Assembly: GCA_019425045.1 (NCBI GenBank)
Contig: JAHYYI010000001.1
Coordinates: 62,001 to 126,000, forward strand
From: Collinsella sp.
GTDB taxonomy: Bacteria; Actinomycetota; Coriobacteriia; Coriobacteriales; Coriobacteriaceae
DNA: 64,000 nt
Reading direction: 5' to 3'
The translations under genes were made by a program, and so were the position numbers. The notes below the pieces were generated by a model. It did no database searches, had not been told where the DNA came from, and was given only the letters and a program-made list of their open reading frames with translations. Of this stretch, positions 7,897 to 17,043 are shown in pieces. The first letter of the stretch is position 1, and every line of letters begins with the position of its first letter.

Positions 7897-8969
7897 ATGG
7901 ACCTGACGCTATGCGGTCAATCCGCTTTTTACTATCACCGTATCCCGCCGCAGGTATTAGGGCTTTACCCCGCCATTAGCCTTGGCAATATGGATCGCAG
8001 ATGTTGCGGCCTCGGAAGTCATGCAGTTGTAAAAGACCTGCTTCATGCACCGCTTCACAGGCTTGTATTCACTCGAGCACAATCCGGGTCGCGAAGCCTG
8101 TTTAAATCGCACCTCCTGACCCAAGAGCCGCCTCCCGGGTCGTTTAGGCAAACTGAACATGGATTTGATGTCACGTCGCCCGAGTTTACGCTGCTCAGCC
8201 TTGCTACGCAGGTCTCACGCAACCAGTTACTCATGGCTTGCTACGAGATGTGCGGCTCCTTTGCAGTGTTTACGCCCTGCGAGCGAACGCAACAACAACT
8301 CGATGAAGCCATTTCGCTTAAGCTCATTCCACCCAACTGCGGTTGGGAGCGTGTTGTCGACACCAAGGGCAATGACACCAATTTGTGGAAGCGCCCGCGC
8401 TCCTCAGCGCGGCGGATATCGCCGCGTTCGCCAAGCAGGCTGCAGGCCTGCGCGGCGTTAAACAACTGCGCTGGGCGGCCGAGCACATGACGGGGCAGAC
8501 CGCCTCGCCCTTCGAAGTACAGACCTCCATACTTGTCTCGCTCCCCCGCAACGAGGGCGGCATGGGTATCAACATCGCAAACAACGTGCGCATCCCACTC
8601 AGCGACGCCGCGCGCTCACTGTATGACAAAACCTGCTGCTACGCCGATATCCTCATCGAGAGCAACACCGACAGCATGGGCGTCATCTTGGAATGCCAAG
8701 GCCGCTCCGCCCACGATGGCGAAGCCGCAAGTCTCTCCGATGCCGAGCGCACCACCGCCCTCACAAGCATGGGCTATGACGTTATCCAGATAACCTATGA
8801 GCAAATCAAAGACACGAAGAGCTTTAACAACATCGCCGAACTCATCCATAAAAAGGCAGGGCTCCCCTACATCCCAAAGACCGATCAGGAACGCACCACC
8901 GAAGATGCCCTGCGGCGGGAGCTATTGGTCGATTGGGATGAGCTGTTCGCCGTCAAGCCGGCCAGCTAG
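7897..8969 (+). pseudogene. Frameshifted endonuclease-like protein
   Basis: Translation starts at the ATG at 7897 behind an AGGAGG site. The frame is good through about residue 165 (ending NLWKRPR) and then turns into arginine/serine-rich shadow sequence. The following protein sequence continues in another frame from about 8385 (EAPALLSAADIAAFAK) to 8969. One base seems to be missing around 8383-8385. The N-terminal part contains a SPEFTLLSLA motif and the C-terminal part (ADILIES, ILECQG, a DVIQITYEQI strand) resembles PD-(D/E)XK or DUF559-type nuclease folds seen in actinobacterial hypothetical proteins. A sequencing error, a decaying gene or programmed frameshifting are all possible. Function is unknown. 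The last four bases overlap the convergent gene. Confidence 0.6.
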
Positions 8970-9814
8970 CAGCTAGCGATCAGGGGGACTGCGGGAACGT
9001 CAGAAGCAGCAACGCGAGTCGCAAAGCCCACCTCGGTCAGCTCGATGACCTCGTTAAACGTTGCATCGAAAAACTCCTCAGTTAGCAGGCGGTATGGCGG
9101 ATGATCGGGCTCACCGGGGTTTTCGCGCACAATCTCGTGCATAACGCCGATGGTCTTGAGCACATACTCCTTATGGATGGGATACTGCCCAAAACGCGTC
9201 GCCGCAGTATACAGACGATCGGTCGCACGCGGGATGGAAACAATGCCGAGCGTCTTACCAAACCAGTCAAAGTCACCTTGCTTTTTAATGCGGAATTCCT
9301 CGCACGGCTTGCCGCCGTGCGCCTCCAGGTACTGATTCACGCGCGTATTCCATACGGTATCGGCCACCAGATGTGACCAGACGCCCAGCGTTAAATCGAG
9401 CAACGACTGCGCCACATCTTCGGACGCAAGCGAGAACTCACAGGCGCCGGGACCGACAACCGGCTCGGCATCCCTGTAGCGCTGGGGATAGTGCACGCGA
9501 TTCAGTCGCTCGCGTTCCTCGATAATCGAGGTCGCCGCGGCCGGAGCACCGGTGGGCAAACTTTTAAGCAACGGTGCCACATAGGTATCCCAGAACTCAT
9601 GCTCACGAGGCTTAGGGATAGGCTCGGGCTTTGCAAAGTGCGTAATGCGATACGGAATGGGATCGGCGATGCCAGGGACCATATAGCCCACGAAGATATC
9701 CGGAACCACGCAGCCAAACAAAAAGGCATTGCGGTCGCGCACGCTATCGGCAAGCACGCTAGCACGTGCCAGCAAGCGCTCCGTTTGAGCGATATGAATG
9801 TTCCAACTTGGCAT
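8966..9814 (-). CDS. Zinc-dependent phospholipase C-like protein
   Basis: 282 aa. The N-terminus MPSWNIHIAQTE, followed by FLFGCVVPDI and a central LGVWSHLVADTVWN, matches the zinc-dependent phospholipase C superfamily (PF00882-like), in which His and Asp residues bind zinc. There is no signal peptide, so it is probably cytoplasmic and its substrate is unknown. I chose the ATG at 9814 because a G-rich ribosome binding site lies just upstream; an in-frame ATG at 9826 is the alternative. It is convergent with the frameshifted gene and shares CTAG with its stop codon. Confidence 0.7.
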   Translation of the reverse strand: MPSWNIHIAQTERLLARASVLADSVRDRNAFLFGCVVPDIFVGYMVPGIADPIPYRITHFAKPEPIPKPREHEFWDTYVAPLLKSLPTGAPAAATSIIEERERLNRVHYPQRYRDAEPVVGPGACEFSLASEDVAQSLLDLTLGVWSHLVADTVWNTRVNQYLEAHGGKPCEEFRIKKQGDFDWFGKTLGIVSIPRATDRLYTAATRFGQYPIHKEYVLKTIGVMHEIVRENPGEPDHPPYRLLTEEFFDATFNEVIELTEVGFATRVAASDVPAVPLIASC

Positions 9815-9892
9815 AGCCACCCCCATAAAACCTGGTTAACTATACCATCACGGCAGAGTCGCACAGGCGGCCATACATACCCTACGCAGCAA

Positions 9893-10660
9893 CTATTCCG
9901 CAGCACCGCTTTCGGTTCCATACGACGGCACGGGCGCCTCGACCACATGGTGATATCGATCGATATAGATGGCACGGGCCTCCAGGCGGCGCACCAAATC
10001 TTGATGGTGCGTACTCATCAAAACCGTCTTACCGGCAGCAACGTAGGCCAGCAAAAAGTTGACTACGATGTCGCACGAGTCCTCATCGAGCCCGTTGGTG
10101 GGCTCATCGAGCACTAGGATATCGGGGTTCATCGACACCACCGCAGCCAGCGCAACGCGCTTCTTTTGCCCGCCCGAAAGCTGATAGGGCGAGGCATCGA
10201 CCAGATCGGCAACCTGGAACAGCTCCATGGCATCGCGGACGCGGCGCTCGAGCTCGTCTGTCGGCAGCCCCATCTGCGCGGGGCCAAAAGCAACTTCCTC
10301 GCCCACCGTAGCGCAGAACAGCTGGGCGTCGGCATTCTGGAACACAAAGCCCACGCGCTGATGAAAACGCTGAGCGGCTGCGGAATCCTTGAGATATGCC
10401 GCATCGATCACGTGCCCGCCAAACAGGTATATCCCTGCGTCCGCGAGTTCAAGGCCGTTAATAAGGCGCATAATCGTCGTCTTACCGCAGCCGTTGGGAC
10501 CGAGTAGGGCAACGAGTTCACCACGATCGACCTGCAGCGAAACGCCGTCGACCACCGTATGCCCCGTATATGAGAACACCACGTTGCGCAGCTCGATGAG
10601 CGGCGCGGCCTCGCCGCCCGCACCGTTCGTGCCCGCCGCACTATTCATATCGATCGTCAA
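9893..10660 (-). CDS. cbiO: Cobalt/nickel ECF transporter ATPase CbiO
   Basis: About 255 aa. It is the ATP-hydrolysing subunit of the energy-coupling factor transporter encoded with cbiQ and cbiM. Visible motifs are Walker A (GPNGCGKTT), the Q-loop region VFQNADAQLF, the ABC signature QLSGGQKKRVA, Walker B (ILVLDEPTNGLD) and the switch His in STHHQD. The start is uncertain: the TTG at 10660 has GGGAAGGG at a good distance, while the ATGs at 10648 and 10684 lack one. It lies 46 bp after cbiQ. Confidence 0.9.
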   Translation of the reverse strand: MTIDMNSAAGTNGAGGEAAPLIELRNVVFSYTGHTVVDGVSLQVDRGELVALLGPNGCGKTTIMRLINGLELADAGIYLFGGHVIDAAYLKDSAAAQRFHQRVGFVFQNADAQLFCATVGEEVAFGPAQMGLPTDELERRVRDAMELFQVADLVDASPYQLSGGQKKRVALAAVVSMNPDILVLDEPTNGLDEDSCDIVVNFLLAYVAAGKTVLMSTHHQDLVRRLEARAIYIDRYHHVVEAPVPSYGTESGAAE

Positions 10661-10706
10661 AACGTCGCCCTTCCCTATTTGCATCCCCAGCAAGAACCAG
10701 CAGCGC

Positions 10707-11549
10707 CTACAGCACGGCGCACAACACTGCCAGCAGTGCCACGCCGGCCGCATAGACCGCATCGCGCCAGCCAAACCCGGCGCGCGCGGGCGCCGGATAC
10801 GCACCGGCAAAGCCGCGGCAAAGCATAGCCTCGTCCATCGCGTGGCTACATTCCATCGCCTTGATAAACGTCATGCCCATGATACCCGCGATCGAATCGG
10901 TACGCGAAAAACCCGCAGGCGCACGACCCACACTGCGCAGCATGACCGATTCGGTCAGATCGTGCGCCGTGCGTCCCAGCACCTCGATGTGCTTGAGCGC
11001 CATATCAAACGTAAAGATGACCTCGTCGGGCAGCTGTAGCGTCTTGAGCGCCGCCGACATGCGGCTCCAGGTGAGCGTCCACGAAACGCCCAGCACGAAC
11101 GACACGTTAATGAACGTCTTGAGCGCGATCTTGAGCATGGCGCCCGCGGCAGAAGCGCCCAGCAGCAGGGCAGGCAGTGCCAGAACCACCGCAAGCCCCG
11201 TGGCGCCGAGCGCCGGTACAAAGGTCGCACGCAGCCCGCGTACGGGGCGCACGGCAACGAGCACCAGCGCGATGGCCGCCATCAACATGAGGTACAGCGG
11301 GCTCTGCGTCAGACACACGCACAGGACGCAAACGAACATCCCCACCAGGCGCACCGGAGCCGAAACGCAAGAAAGGGCGCGGTCGACCATCGACCCGCCC
11401 TCGTGCGCGCCTCCACCCAGGCGAACCCGCTCAAGCAGGCTCGCCAGGTGCAGGACATTCTTTTGCATCACACGATGCCGAGCCCCCGCGGGCTCGTAAC
11501 GCTCCTCGGCCGCAAGCCAACTAGGCAGCTCGGCTATTGCCATGAGCAC
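10707..11549 (-). CDS. cbiQ: ECF transporter T component CbiQ
   Basis: 280 aa. CbiQ is the membrane scaffold joining the CbiO ATPases to the metal-binding subunit. Five or so hydrophobic segments lie between residues 55 and 170 and at the C-terminus. The cytoplasmic coupling helices carry the ARG-type pattern (MLRSVGRAP and AMLCRGFAG). It starts 29 bp inside the end of cbiM, so the two are coupled. The GTG at 11549 has AAGGA five bases upstream; the ATG at 11543 is an alternative. Confidence 0.85.
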   Translation of the reverse strand: MLMAIAELPSWLAAEERYEPAGARHRVMQKNVLHLASLLERVRLGGGAHEGGSMVDRALSCVSAPVRLVGMFVCVLCVCLTQSPLYLMLMAAIALVLVAVRPVRGLRATFVPALGATGLAVVLALPALLLGASAAGAMLKIALKTFINVSFVLGVSWTLTWSRMSAALKTLQLPDEVIFTFDMALKHIEVLGRTAHDLTESVMLRSVGRAPAGFSRTDSIAGIMGMTFIKAMECSHAMDEAMLCRGFAGAYPAPARAGFGWRDAVYAAGVALLAVLCAVL

Positions 11550-12603
11550 CGCTTTCCTTGACCGTCAGCGAGACCAGGCGGAATGTGATGGTGAGCACCG
11601 CCACGCCAATCACGCCCGAAAGAATATACATCGCAGCCTGGCCGGCAAAGCCAAGGCCCTGCTCCTCGGAATAGGCCTGCAGGTAATCACCCGTAGGTAG
11701 AGCGTCGGCAAAGGTCGGGGTATCGAGGCCGACCGAAGCCTGCAGGCTGTCGTCGCCAGCCTCCTGAACGGCGGTCGCGGCGCCCTCGGCGTCCCACTCA
11801 CCCCAGGCGTCACCGGTGGCGAGCAAGCCGAGCGGCGTAGCCACGACAAGCACGGCGACCAGAATGAGCGTGGGAATCAGGGAAGTCTTCTTGGCGGTAC
11901 CATCGGCGGCAAGCTGGCCATCGGCGGCTTCGGGGCCGACGATAATGCTCGGCGCCGTCTTCTTAATGAAGCCGTAGATGGCGGCCGTCGCCACGCCCTC
12001 GATCACGCCGGCAACCAGCATATGCGGGATCAACATGGCCGGAATAGCCACGGACAGCGGGAAGGGGCAGTACAGAGGGGCGCCCGAAGCGTTGGTGAAG
12101 AGCATCGGCTGAATACCAAACTCGATTGCCGCGCACAGGGCCGCCAGGCACAGGCCGACCCAACCGCTCACGATGGCAGAAACCGAGGTGCCCCAGCTCT
12201 TGTCGTGCAGACGGCTGTTGAGCGCACGGAACACGATAGCAGCGACAAACGGCAGCACAAAGGCCATGTTAAAGCAGTTGGCGCCAAACGACAGAACGCC
12301 GCCGTCGCCAAACAGCAGCGCCTGCAGCGCCAGCGCGACCGAGACAGCGATAGCCGCGGCCTCGGGGCCCAGCAGCAGCGCGATGAGTGCGCCGCCGACG
12401 GCGTGACCAGTGGTGCCGCCGGGCAGCGGCACGTTGAACATCATGAGCAAAAAGGAGAACGCAGCGCAAATACCCAGAAAGGCCATATGCTCGCGATCGA
12501 GCGTGGCGCGCACTTTCTTGATGCAGTGAACCCATACGGGCACCATCGCCACCGCCATAACGGCATCGGTCTGCGGGGACAGGTAGTTATCTGGAATGTG
12601 CAT
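11521..12603 (-). CDS. cbiM: Cobalt/nickel transport protein CbiM with CbiN-like C-terminus
   Basis: 360 aa. CbiM is the substrate-binding membrane subunit, and its N-terminal Met-His contributes to metal binding; this protein begins MHIPDNYLSP, as expected. Six membrane segments fill residues 10-215. An extra 130-residue C-terminus with two membrane helices and an exported loop (about residues 245-350) looks like a fused CbiN/NikN part, so no separate cbiN is needed. GGGAGG lies five bases before the ATG. A NikR-like dyad overlaps its promoter region, which favours nickel as the substrate. Confidence 0.9.
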   Translation of the reverse strand: MHIPDNYLSPQTDAVMAVAMVPVWVHCIKKVRATLDREHMAFLGICAAFSFLLMMFNVPLPGGTTGHAVGGALIALLLGPEAAAIAVSVALALQALLFGDGGVLSFGANCFNMAFVLPFVAAIVFRALNSRLHDKSWGTSVSAIVSGWVGLCLAALCAAIEFGIQPMLFTNASGAPLYCPFPLSVAIPAMLIPHMLVAGVIEGVATAAIYGFIKKTAPSIIVGPEAADGQLAADGTAKKTSLIPTLILVAVLVVATPLGLLATGDAWGEWDAEGAATAVQEAGDDSLQASVGLDTPTFADALPTGDYLQAYSEEQGLGFAGQAAMYILSGVIGVAVLTITFRLVSLTVKESGAHGNSRAA

Positions 12604-12660
12604 ATACGCCTCCCGGTTGCCGGCACATGGGATTGCAGCGCCGCTTGAACCATTTCATCA

Positions 12661-12688
12661 GTGTTACGAGCTAGATGATTCGTAACAC
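12661..12688 (-). promoter_or_regulatory. NikR-like operator of the cbiMQO operon
   Basis: A perfect 9-bp dyad, GTGTTACGA (12661-12669) and TCGTAACAC (12680-12688), separated by 10 bp, lies just downstream of the -10 box of cbiM. Position and symmetry fit a repressor site. Assignment to NikR is inferred from the transporter type; the spacing differs from the E. coli site. Confidence 0.6.
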
Positions 12689-12698
12689 GCCGCAGGCT

Positions 12699-12726
12699 AT
12701 GATAGCAAAACGGCGCGCCGCCACAA
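12699..12726 (-). promoter_or_regulatory. Promoter of cbiMQO
   Basis: Read on the minus strand: -35 TTGTGG (12726-12721), 16 bp spacer, -10 TATCAT (12704-12699). The -35 box lies in the loop of the pheT terminator-like hairpin. Confidence 0.55.
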
Positions 12727-12741
12727 AAGCAGCACGCCGTT
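12709..12741 (-). terminator. Possible pheT terminator
   Basis: AACGGCG and CGCCGTT arms (12709-12715 with 12735-12741), with partial inner pairing, are followed on the minus strand by TT. It is the only hairpin between pheT and cbiM. The T-run is short, so termination may be partial. Confidence 0.4.
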
Positions 12742-12847
12742 ATGTAATGCGCGTGTCATATATGCAGGCTCAGCGATGCGTTATACCGAGCATAGCAGTC
12801 ACGCAGGATCGGCAGCAGCCACCGCTGACCTATACCCATCGCAAGCC

Positions 12848-15301
12848 CTAGCCGCGGACCTCGCCGTTTACGCCTTTGCATACCTTGGTGACAATCTTCT
12901 GGTGCGCTTTCTCGACCTCTTCGCTGGTGAGCGTGTGGTCGTCGGAGCGATACGTAAGCGCAAAGGCCATGGACTTTTTGCCCGCTCCGATGCGGATGGG
13001 ATCGCGGTAGACGTCGAACAGGCGCACGCCCTCGAGCAACTTACCGCCGGCGCTCGTAATGCGGCGCTCAAGATCCTCACAGGTCACGGAGTTGTCGACC
13101 ACAATGGCAAGGTCATGCTCAACAGCCGGGTACTGCGAGAACTCGCGATAGTTCTCCTGGTTGCGGGCGCCCTTGATCAGCTTGTCCAAGTCGAGCTCAA
13201 AGGCAACGACGACCTCATCGATGCCCATCGCTTCGCGCGCCTCGGGGTGAATCTCGCCGACCCAGCCCAGCACGGTTCCGCCGGACAGAACCTCGGCCGC
13301 ACGACCCGGCTGCAAGAAAGCGTAGCCCTCGCCCTCGACGGGACGGAAGCGAACCTTCTCGATGCGCAGCTGGGCGAGCAGCTCCTCGACAATGCCCTTG
13401 CCAAAGAAGAAGCGCAGCTTACGGTACTTCATGTTCCAGGACTGCTCGCTCCACTGGCCCGAGAGCACACCCGCCACGGACTTGGTCTCCTTGGGCAGGC
13501 TGGCGTTCTCGCGACCGTGGAACAGGCTGCCGACCTCGTACAGGTGCACGTTGGGCGTACCGTGCGCCTCGTTGTAGGCCACGGACTGCAGCAGGCCCGG
13601 CAGCAGCGAACGACGCATCTCGGTCTGCTCGGCCACCAGCGGGTTCATGAGCACCACGGGGCAACCGCGGCCCTCGGTGGACATACCGATCTTCTCCAGG
13701 TCGCCCGGGGCGGCAAAGCCAAAAGTCGTGGTCTCGTTGAGGCCGCAGGCGCGCAGGATCTCACCGACCTTACGGGTGAGCTTCTGCTCGCGGGTCAGGC
13801 CGCCGATGTGGTTCTTGGCAGCCGGGATGGTCGCCGTCACGCGGCCCATGCCCCACAGGCGCAGGACCTCCTCGATCAGATCGATCTCGCGCGGCAGGTC
13901 GGGGCGGAAGCTCGGCGGAGTGACCATAAAGTCCTCGCCGTCACGCTCGACGGTGCAGCCCAGGCGGGTGAGCGAACGCTCGATAAAGTCGGGCTCGATG
14001 TCGGCACCGCAGATGGCGTGCACGCGGGCCAGGCGCAGCTTAATGCTGTCGATGGTCTTGGGCGCGGGGAAAACGTCGACATAGCCGGGAGCAACCTCGC
14101 CGCCGGCGATCTCCTCGATGAGCGCGCAGGTAACGTTGGCGACATCCACGCAGCCGGTCTCGTCGACCTGGCGCTCAAAGCGAATGGAGGCGTCGGAGAT
14201 CAGCGACAGATCGCGGCTGGTGTGCGAGGTGCGGCCGGCGTTAAAGCAGGCGCTCTCGACCATCACGTCGACGGTGTCGTCCTCGATCTCGGAATCCATG
14301 CCGCCCATAACGCCGGCCAGCGCCACGGGGCGCTCGCCGTCGGTGATGAGGCCCATGCCGGCGTCGAGCACGCGCTCCTCGCCATCGAGCGTCGTAAACT
14401 TCTCGTCCTGCTGGGCGGCGCGAACCACCACGCGGCGGTGGCCGTCGCGCTCGGCAAAGGTAGACAGGTCAAAGGCATGCAGCGGCTGACCGGTGAGCAT
14501 CATCACGTAGTTGGTGATGTCGACGATGTTGTTGTGCGGGCGCACGCCCAGGGCGTTGAGGCGCTTGACCATCCAGTCGGGCGACGGGCCGACCTTCACG
14601 TTACGCACGATGCGGGCGACGTAGCGGTCGCACAGGCCCTCGTCGGCGATCTCGACGGAAAGCTCGTCGTCGGTCGCGCGGCCGGTCTCCGCCTTGATGG
14701 CGGGCAGCTCAACGTGGAAATCGCGGTCGAAGATGGCGCCGGTCTCGCGGGCCATGCCGATCATGGACAGGCAATCGGGACGGTTGGGCGTGATCTCGCA
14801 GTCGAGCACGGTGTCGCTCGAGCCCACATACTCGGCAAACGGCATGCCGCAGGGCGTATCCTCGGGCAGGATCATGATGCCGGAGTGGTCGCCGCCCAGA
14901 CCGAGCTCGCGCGCGGAGCAGTTCATGCCCATGGACACGACGCCGCGCAGCTTGCTCTTCTTGATCTTGATGTCGCCGGGCAGCTCGGCACCGATCATGG
15001 CCGTGACGATGTGGTCGCCGGCCTCAAAGTTCTGCGCGCCGCAGACAATCTGCAGCGGAGCGGGGTTGCCGTCGGCGTCGAGGTTCTTGTCGCCCACGTC
15101 GACCGAGCACACATACATATGGTCGCTATCGGGGTGCGGGGTCTTGGTGAGCACCTTGGCGGTCACTACATGGTCGAAGGACTCGCCCACGGTGTCGATC
15201 GCCTCGACCTCGGTGCCGGTACGGATATATTCGTCCGAAAGGGTCTTAGGATCCTCCGGAATATCGATCATGGTCTTGAGCCAGTCGTAAGAAACGCGCA
15301 T
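12848..15301 (-). CDS. pheT: Phenylalanyl-tRNA synthetase beta subunit
   Basis: 817 aa, full length. Together with PheS it forms the (alpha-beta)2 enzyme that charges tRNA-Phe. Domains in order: N-terminal strand MRVSYDWLKTMIDIP, the tRNA-binding OB fold (about residues 40-150), the B3/B4 editing domain (about 215-385), B5 (about 410-480), the synthetase-like fold, and the C-terminal anticodon-binding FDX-ACB domain (about 725-815, FSQYPAVEHDLAIVVD). AAAGGAG lies before the ATG. It follows pheS in the same operon, separated by a long hairpin. Confidence 0.97.
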   Translation of the reverse strand: MRVSYDWLKTMIDIPEDPKTLSDEYIRTGTEVEAIDTVGESFDHVVTAKVLTKTPHPDSDHMYVCSVDVGDKNLDADGNPAPLQIVCGAQNFEAGDHIVTAMIGAELPGDIKIKKSKLRGVVSMGMNCSARELGLGGDHSGIMILPEDTPCGMPFAEYVGSSDTVLDCEITPNRPDCLSMIGMARETGAIFDRDFHVELPAIKAETGRATDDELSVEIADEGLCDRYVARIVRNVKVGPSPDWMVKRLNALGVRPHNNIVDITNYVMMLTGQPLHAFDLSTFAERDGHRRVVVRAAQQDEKFTTLDGEERVLDAGMGLITDGERPVALAGVMGGMDSEIEDDTVDVMVESACFNAGRTSHTSRDLSLISDASIRFERQVDETGCVDVANVTCALIEEIAGGEVAPGYVDVFPAPKTIDSIKLRLARVHAICGADIEPDFIERSLTRLGCTVERDGEDFMVTPPSFRPDLPREIDLIEEVLRLWGMGRVTATIPAAKNHIGGLTREQKLTRKVGEILRACGLNETTTFGFAAPGDLEKIGMSTEGRGCPVVLMNPLVAEQTEMRRSLLPGLLQSVAYNEAHGTPNVHLYEVGSLFHGRENASLPKETKSVAGVLSGQWSEQSWNMKYRKLRFFFGKGIVEELLAQLRIEKVRFRPVEGEGYAFLQPGRAAEVLSGGTVLGWVGEIHPEAREAMGIDEVVVAFELDLDKLIKGARNQENYREFSQYPAVEHDLAIVVDNSVTCEDLERRITSAGGKLLEGVRLFDVYRDPIRIGAGKKSMAFALTYRSDDHTLTSEEVEKAHQKIVTKVCKGVNGEVRG

Positions 15302-15359
15302 CTAACTGGTCTCCTTTCATAAATGCGGCTTTGAGCCAAAAAACTGCAACGGAGACGGG

Positions 15360-15452
15360 TTTTCCAAGTGCCGCAGATTGCCTTGAAAGAGGAGGGCCGC
15401 GTACTTAGGTACGCAACCGACGATTGAAAGGCAAGGTGCGGTGCTTGGGAAA
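15360..15452 (+). repeat. Long hairpin between pheS and pheT
   Basis: TTTTCCAAGTGCCGCA (15360-15375) pairs with 15437-15452. The stem continues as TTGCCTT/AAGGCAA with internal GA/GG and GA/GA mismatches, topped by CGTAC/GTACG. It ends 10 bp from the pheS stop codon. The mismatch pattern resembles the repeats at 18658 and 46931. It may tune the ratio of the two subunits or be a repeat element. Confidence 0.65.
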
Positions 15453-15462
15453 GCCGCCGGGC

Positions 15463-16539
15463 CTAGAACTGATTTAAGAAGCGCATATCGCCCGTCATGA
15501 GCGTTCGCAGGTCGGGCAGGTCGTAGCGCAGGGCCGCGACGCGCTCGGCGCCAATGCCAAAGGCGAAGCCGGTGTACTTCTCGGGGTCGATGCCGCAGTT
15601 GATCAGGACGTTGGGGTCGACCATGCCGCAGCCCAGGATCTCGATCCAGCCGCTATGCTTGCAGAAGTTGCAGCCCTTGCCGCCGCACACGTGGCAGCTC
15701 ACGTCCACCTCGCAGCTGGGCTCGGTGAAGGGGAAGAAATGCGGGCGGTAACGCGTCTTGCGATCCTCGCCAAACATGCACTTAACAAAGTAGTCGAGCG
15801 TGCCCTTCAGGTCGCCAAAGGTGATGCCCTCGTCGACGACCAGGCCCTCGATCTGGTTGAACTGCGGCAGGTGGCAGGCATCGGCCGTGTCGGGACGGTA
15901 GACGGTGCCCGGGCAGATCATGTAGATGGGCGGCTTTTGCGACTCCATGGTGTGGATCTGCACGCCCGAGGTCTGGGTGCGCAGCAGCACGTCGGACTCG
16001 CCGTGGGCGTGAGCCTCGGGGTGCGCGACGCTGCCGGGGTTGTTGTCGACCACGTAGAAGGTATCGCGGGCCGAGCGGCTCGGGTGATCCATGGGGGCGT
16101 TGAGCGCGGTGAAGTTGTAGTAGGAGGTGTCGACCATGGGACCAGACTCGACGGTATAGCCAATACCGCAGAAGATGTCCTCGGCCTCCTCGATAATCTG
16201 CTTGATCAGGTGCTGGTGACCGATCTGCGGACGGATGCCCGGCAGCGTGATGTCGACGGCATCGTGCTCGAGTGCGTGTTTAAGGGCGGCGGCCTTCATC
16301 TCGGTGGTGCGCTCGTCGAGCATGCCCTCGATCAGCTGACGCATCTCGTTGGCGCGCTTGCCCATGACGGGGCGATCCTCGGGAGCGAGCTTGCCCATCA
16401 TGCGCATCAGGCCGGTGATGCGGCCCTTGCGGCCGAGCAGCGCGACGCGCGCGGCCTCGAGCTTCTCGGCGTCGTCGGCGCCTGCGACGAGCTCCTTGGC
16501 CTCTTCCTCGAGTTTGACCAGATCATCAATCAGACTCAT
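15463..16539 (-). CDS. pheS: Phenylalanyl-tRNA synthetase alpha subunit
   Basis: 358 aa. Catalytic subunit of the class II synthetase. After an N-terminal coiled-coil (about residues 1-85) come motif 1 around HPSRSARDTFYV, motif 2 (KTRYRPHFFPFTEPSCEVDV) and motif 3 (GFAFGIGAERVAALRY). A four-cysteine cluster CHVCGGKGCNFC (about residues 283-294), typical of bacterial PheS, is present. Expression is probably controlled by the T-box leader upstream. Confidence 0.97.
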   Translation of the reverse strand: MSLIDDLVKLEEEAKELVAGADDAEKLEAARVALLGRKGRITGLMRMMGKLAPEDRPVMGKRANEMRQLIEGMLDERTTEMKAAALKHALEHDAVDITLPGIRPQIGHQHLIKQIIEEAEDIFCGIGYTVESGPMVDTSYYNFTALNAPMDHPSRSARDTFYVVDNNPGSVAHPEAHAHGESDVLLRTQTSGVQIHTMESQKPPIYMICPGTVYRPDTADACHLPQFNQIEGLVVDEGITFGDLKGTLDYFVKCMFGEDRKTRYRPHFFPFTEPSCEVDVSCHVCGGKGCNFCKHSGWIEILGCGMVDPNVLINCGIDPEKYTGFAFGIGAERVAALRYDLPDLRTLMTGDMRFLNQF

Positions 16540-16625
16540 GTCTTCCCTTTCGTCTCTCGCGCTCCCCGCTTGCCGAGGCGACTACCGCCGCCTGACGTTG
16601 CGAAAACGCGGCCCGGTTCGGTAAC

Positions 16626-16915
16626 AAAAAACCGCCCTCGGGCATGTGCATTGCCCAAGGACGGTTGAATTCCGCGGTACCACCTTGTTTGACGCGGCGG
16701 ATGTCTGGCCCGCCGTGCCCACTCTGCGCCCCTTATCGCGAGGCTCACGGCTTCCCTACTGGGGCTTCGCCGCCGCTGGCCGCGTGCCCGTTGAGGTCGC
16801 TGCTCGGGAGTGAACGCTTGGCCCTTGTCACCGCAGGAAGGCTTGCAGCCCATGACCTTCCCTCTCTTGCCGGCGACGCGGCGGGCAAAACCCTCTCCGT
16901 CAACGCATTGGGCTA
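16626..16915 (-). promoter_or_regulatory. T-box leader of pheST
   Basis: The minus strand carries the conserved T-box sequence GGTGGTACCGCGG (about 16672-16684). It is followed by a terminator: a 14-position stem (ACC..CCT..GGGCA with TGCCC..AGG..GGT) and six T ending near 16626. Upstream are the AGTAGGGAAGCCG element (about 16748-16762) and a Stem I region with a candidate TTC (Phe) specifier in CTTCCTGC (about 16833-16840). Uncharged tRNA-Phe should stabilise the antiterminator and allow pheST expression. It fills most of the gap between pheS and the divergent peptidase gene. Confidence 0.9.
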
Positions 16916-17043
16916 CAGGATACCACATTGTGTGGGCGTATCGCCGCGTTCCGTTTTGTTCGTGCTGGGTACAAGGCAGGTAGCTGTGCAAACTGGCCGC
17001 GCGTCCACCCGAAGCGCCCGGCTCACGAGATCAAGGATATGGT

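Noticed and set aside
12776..15322. A long plus-strand reading frame (848 codons) over pheT
   Set aside because: It is the antisense shadow of pheT, full of His/Ala/Gly/Asp repeats with no family resemblance. High GC removes stop codons on the opposite strand.
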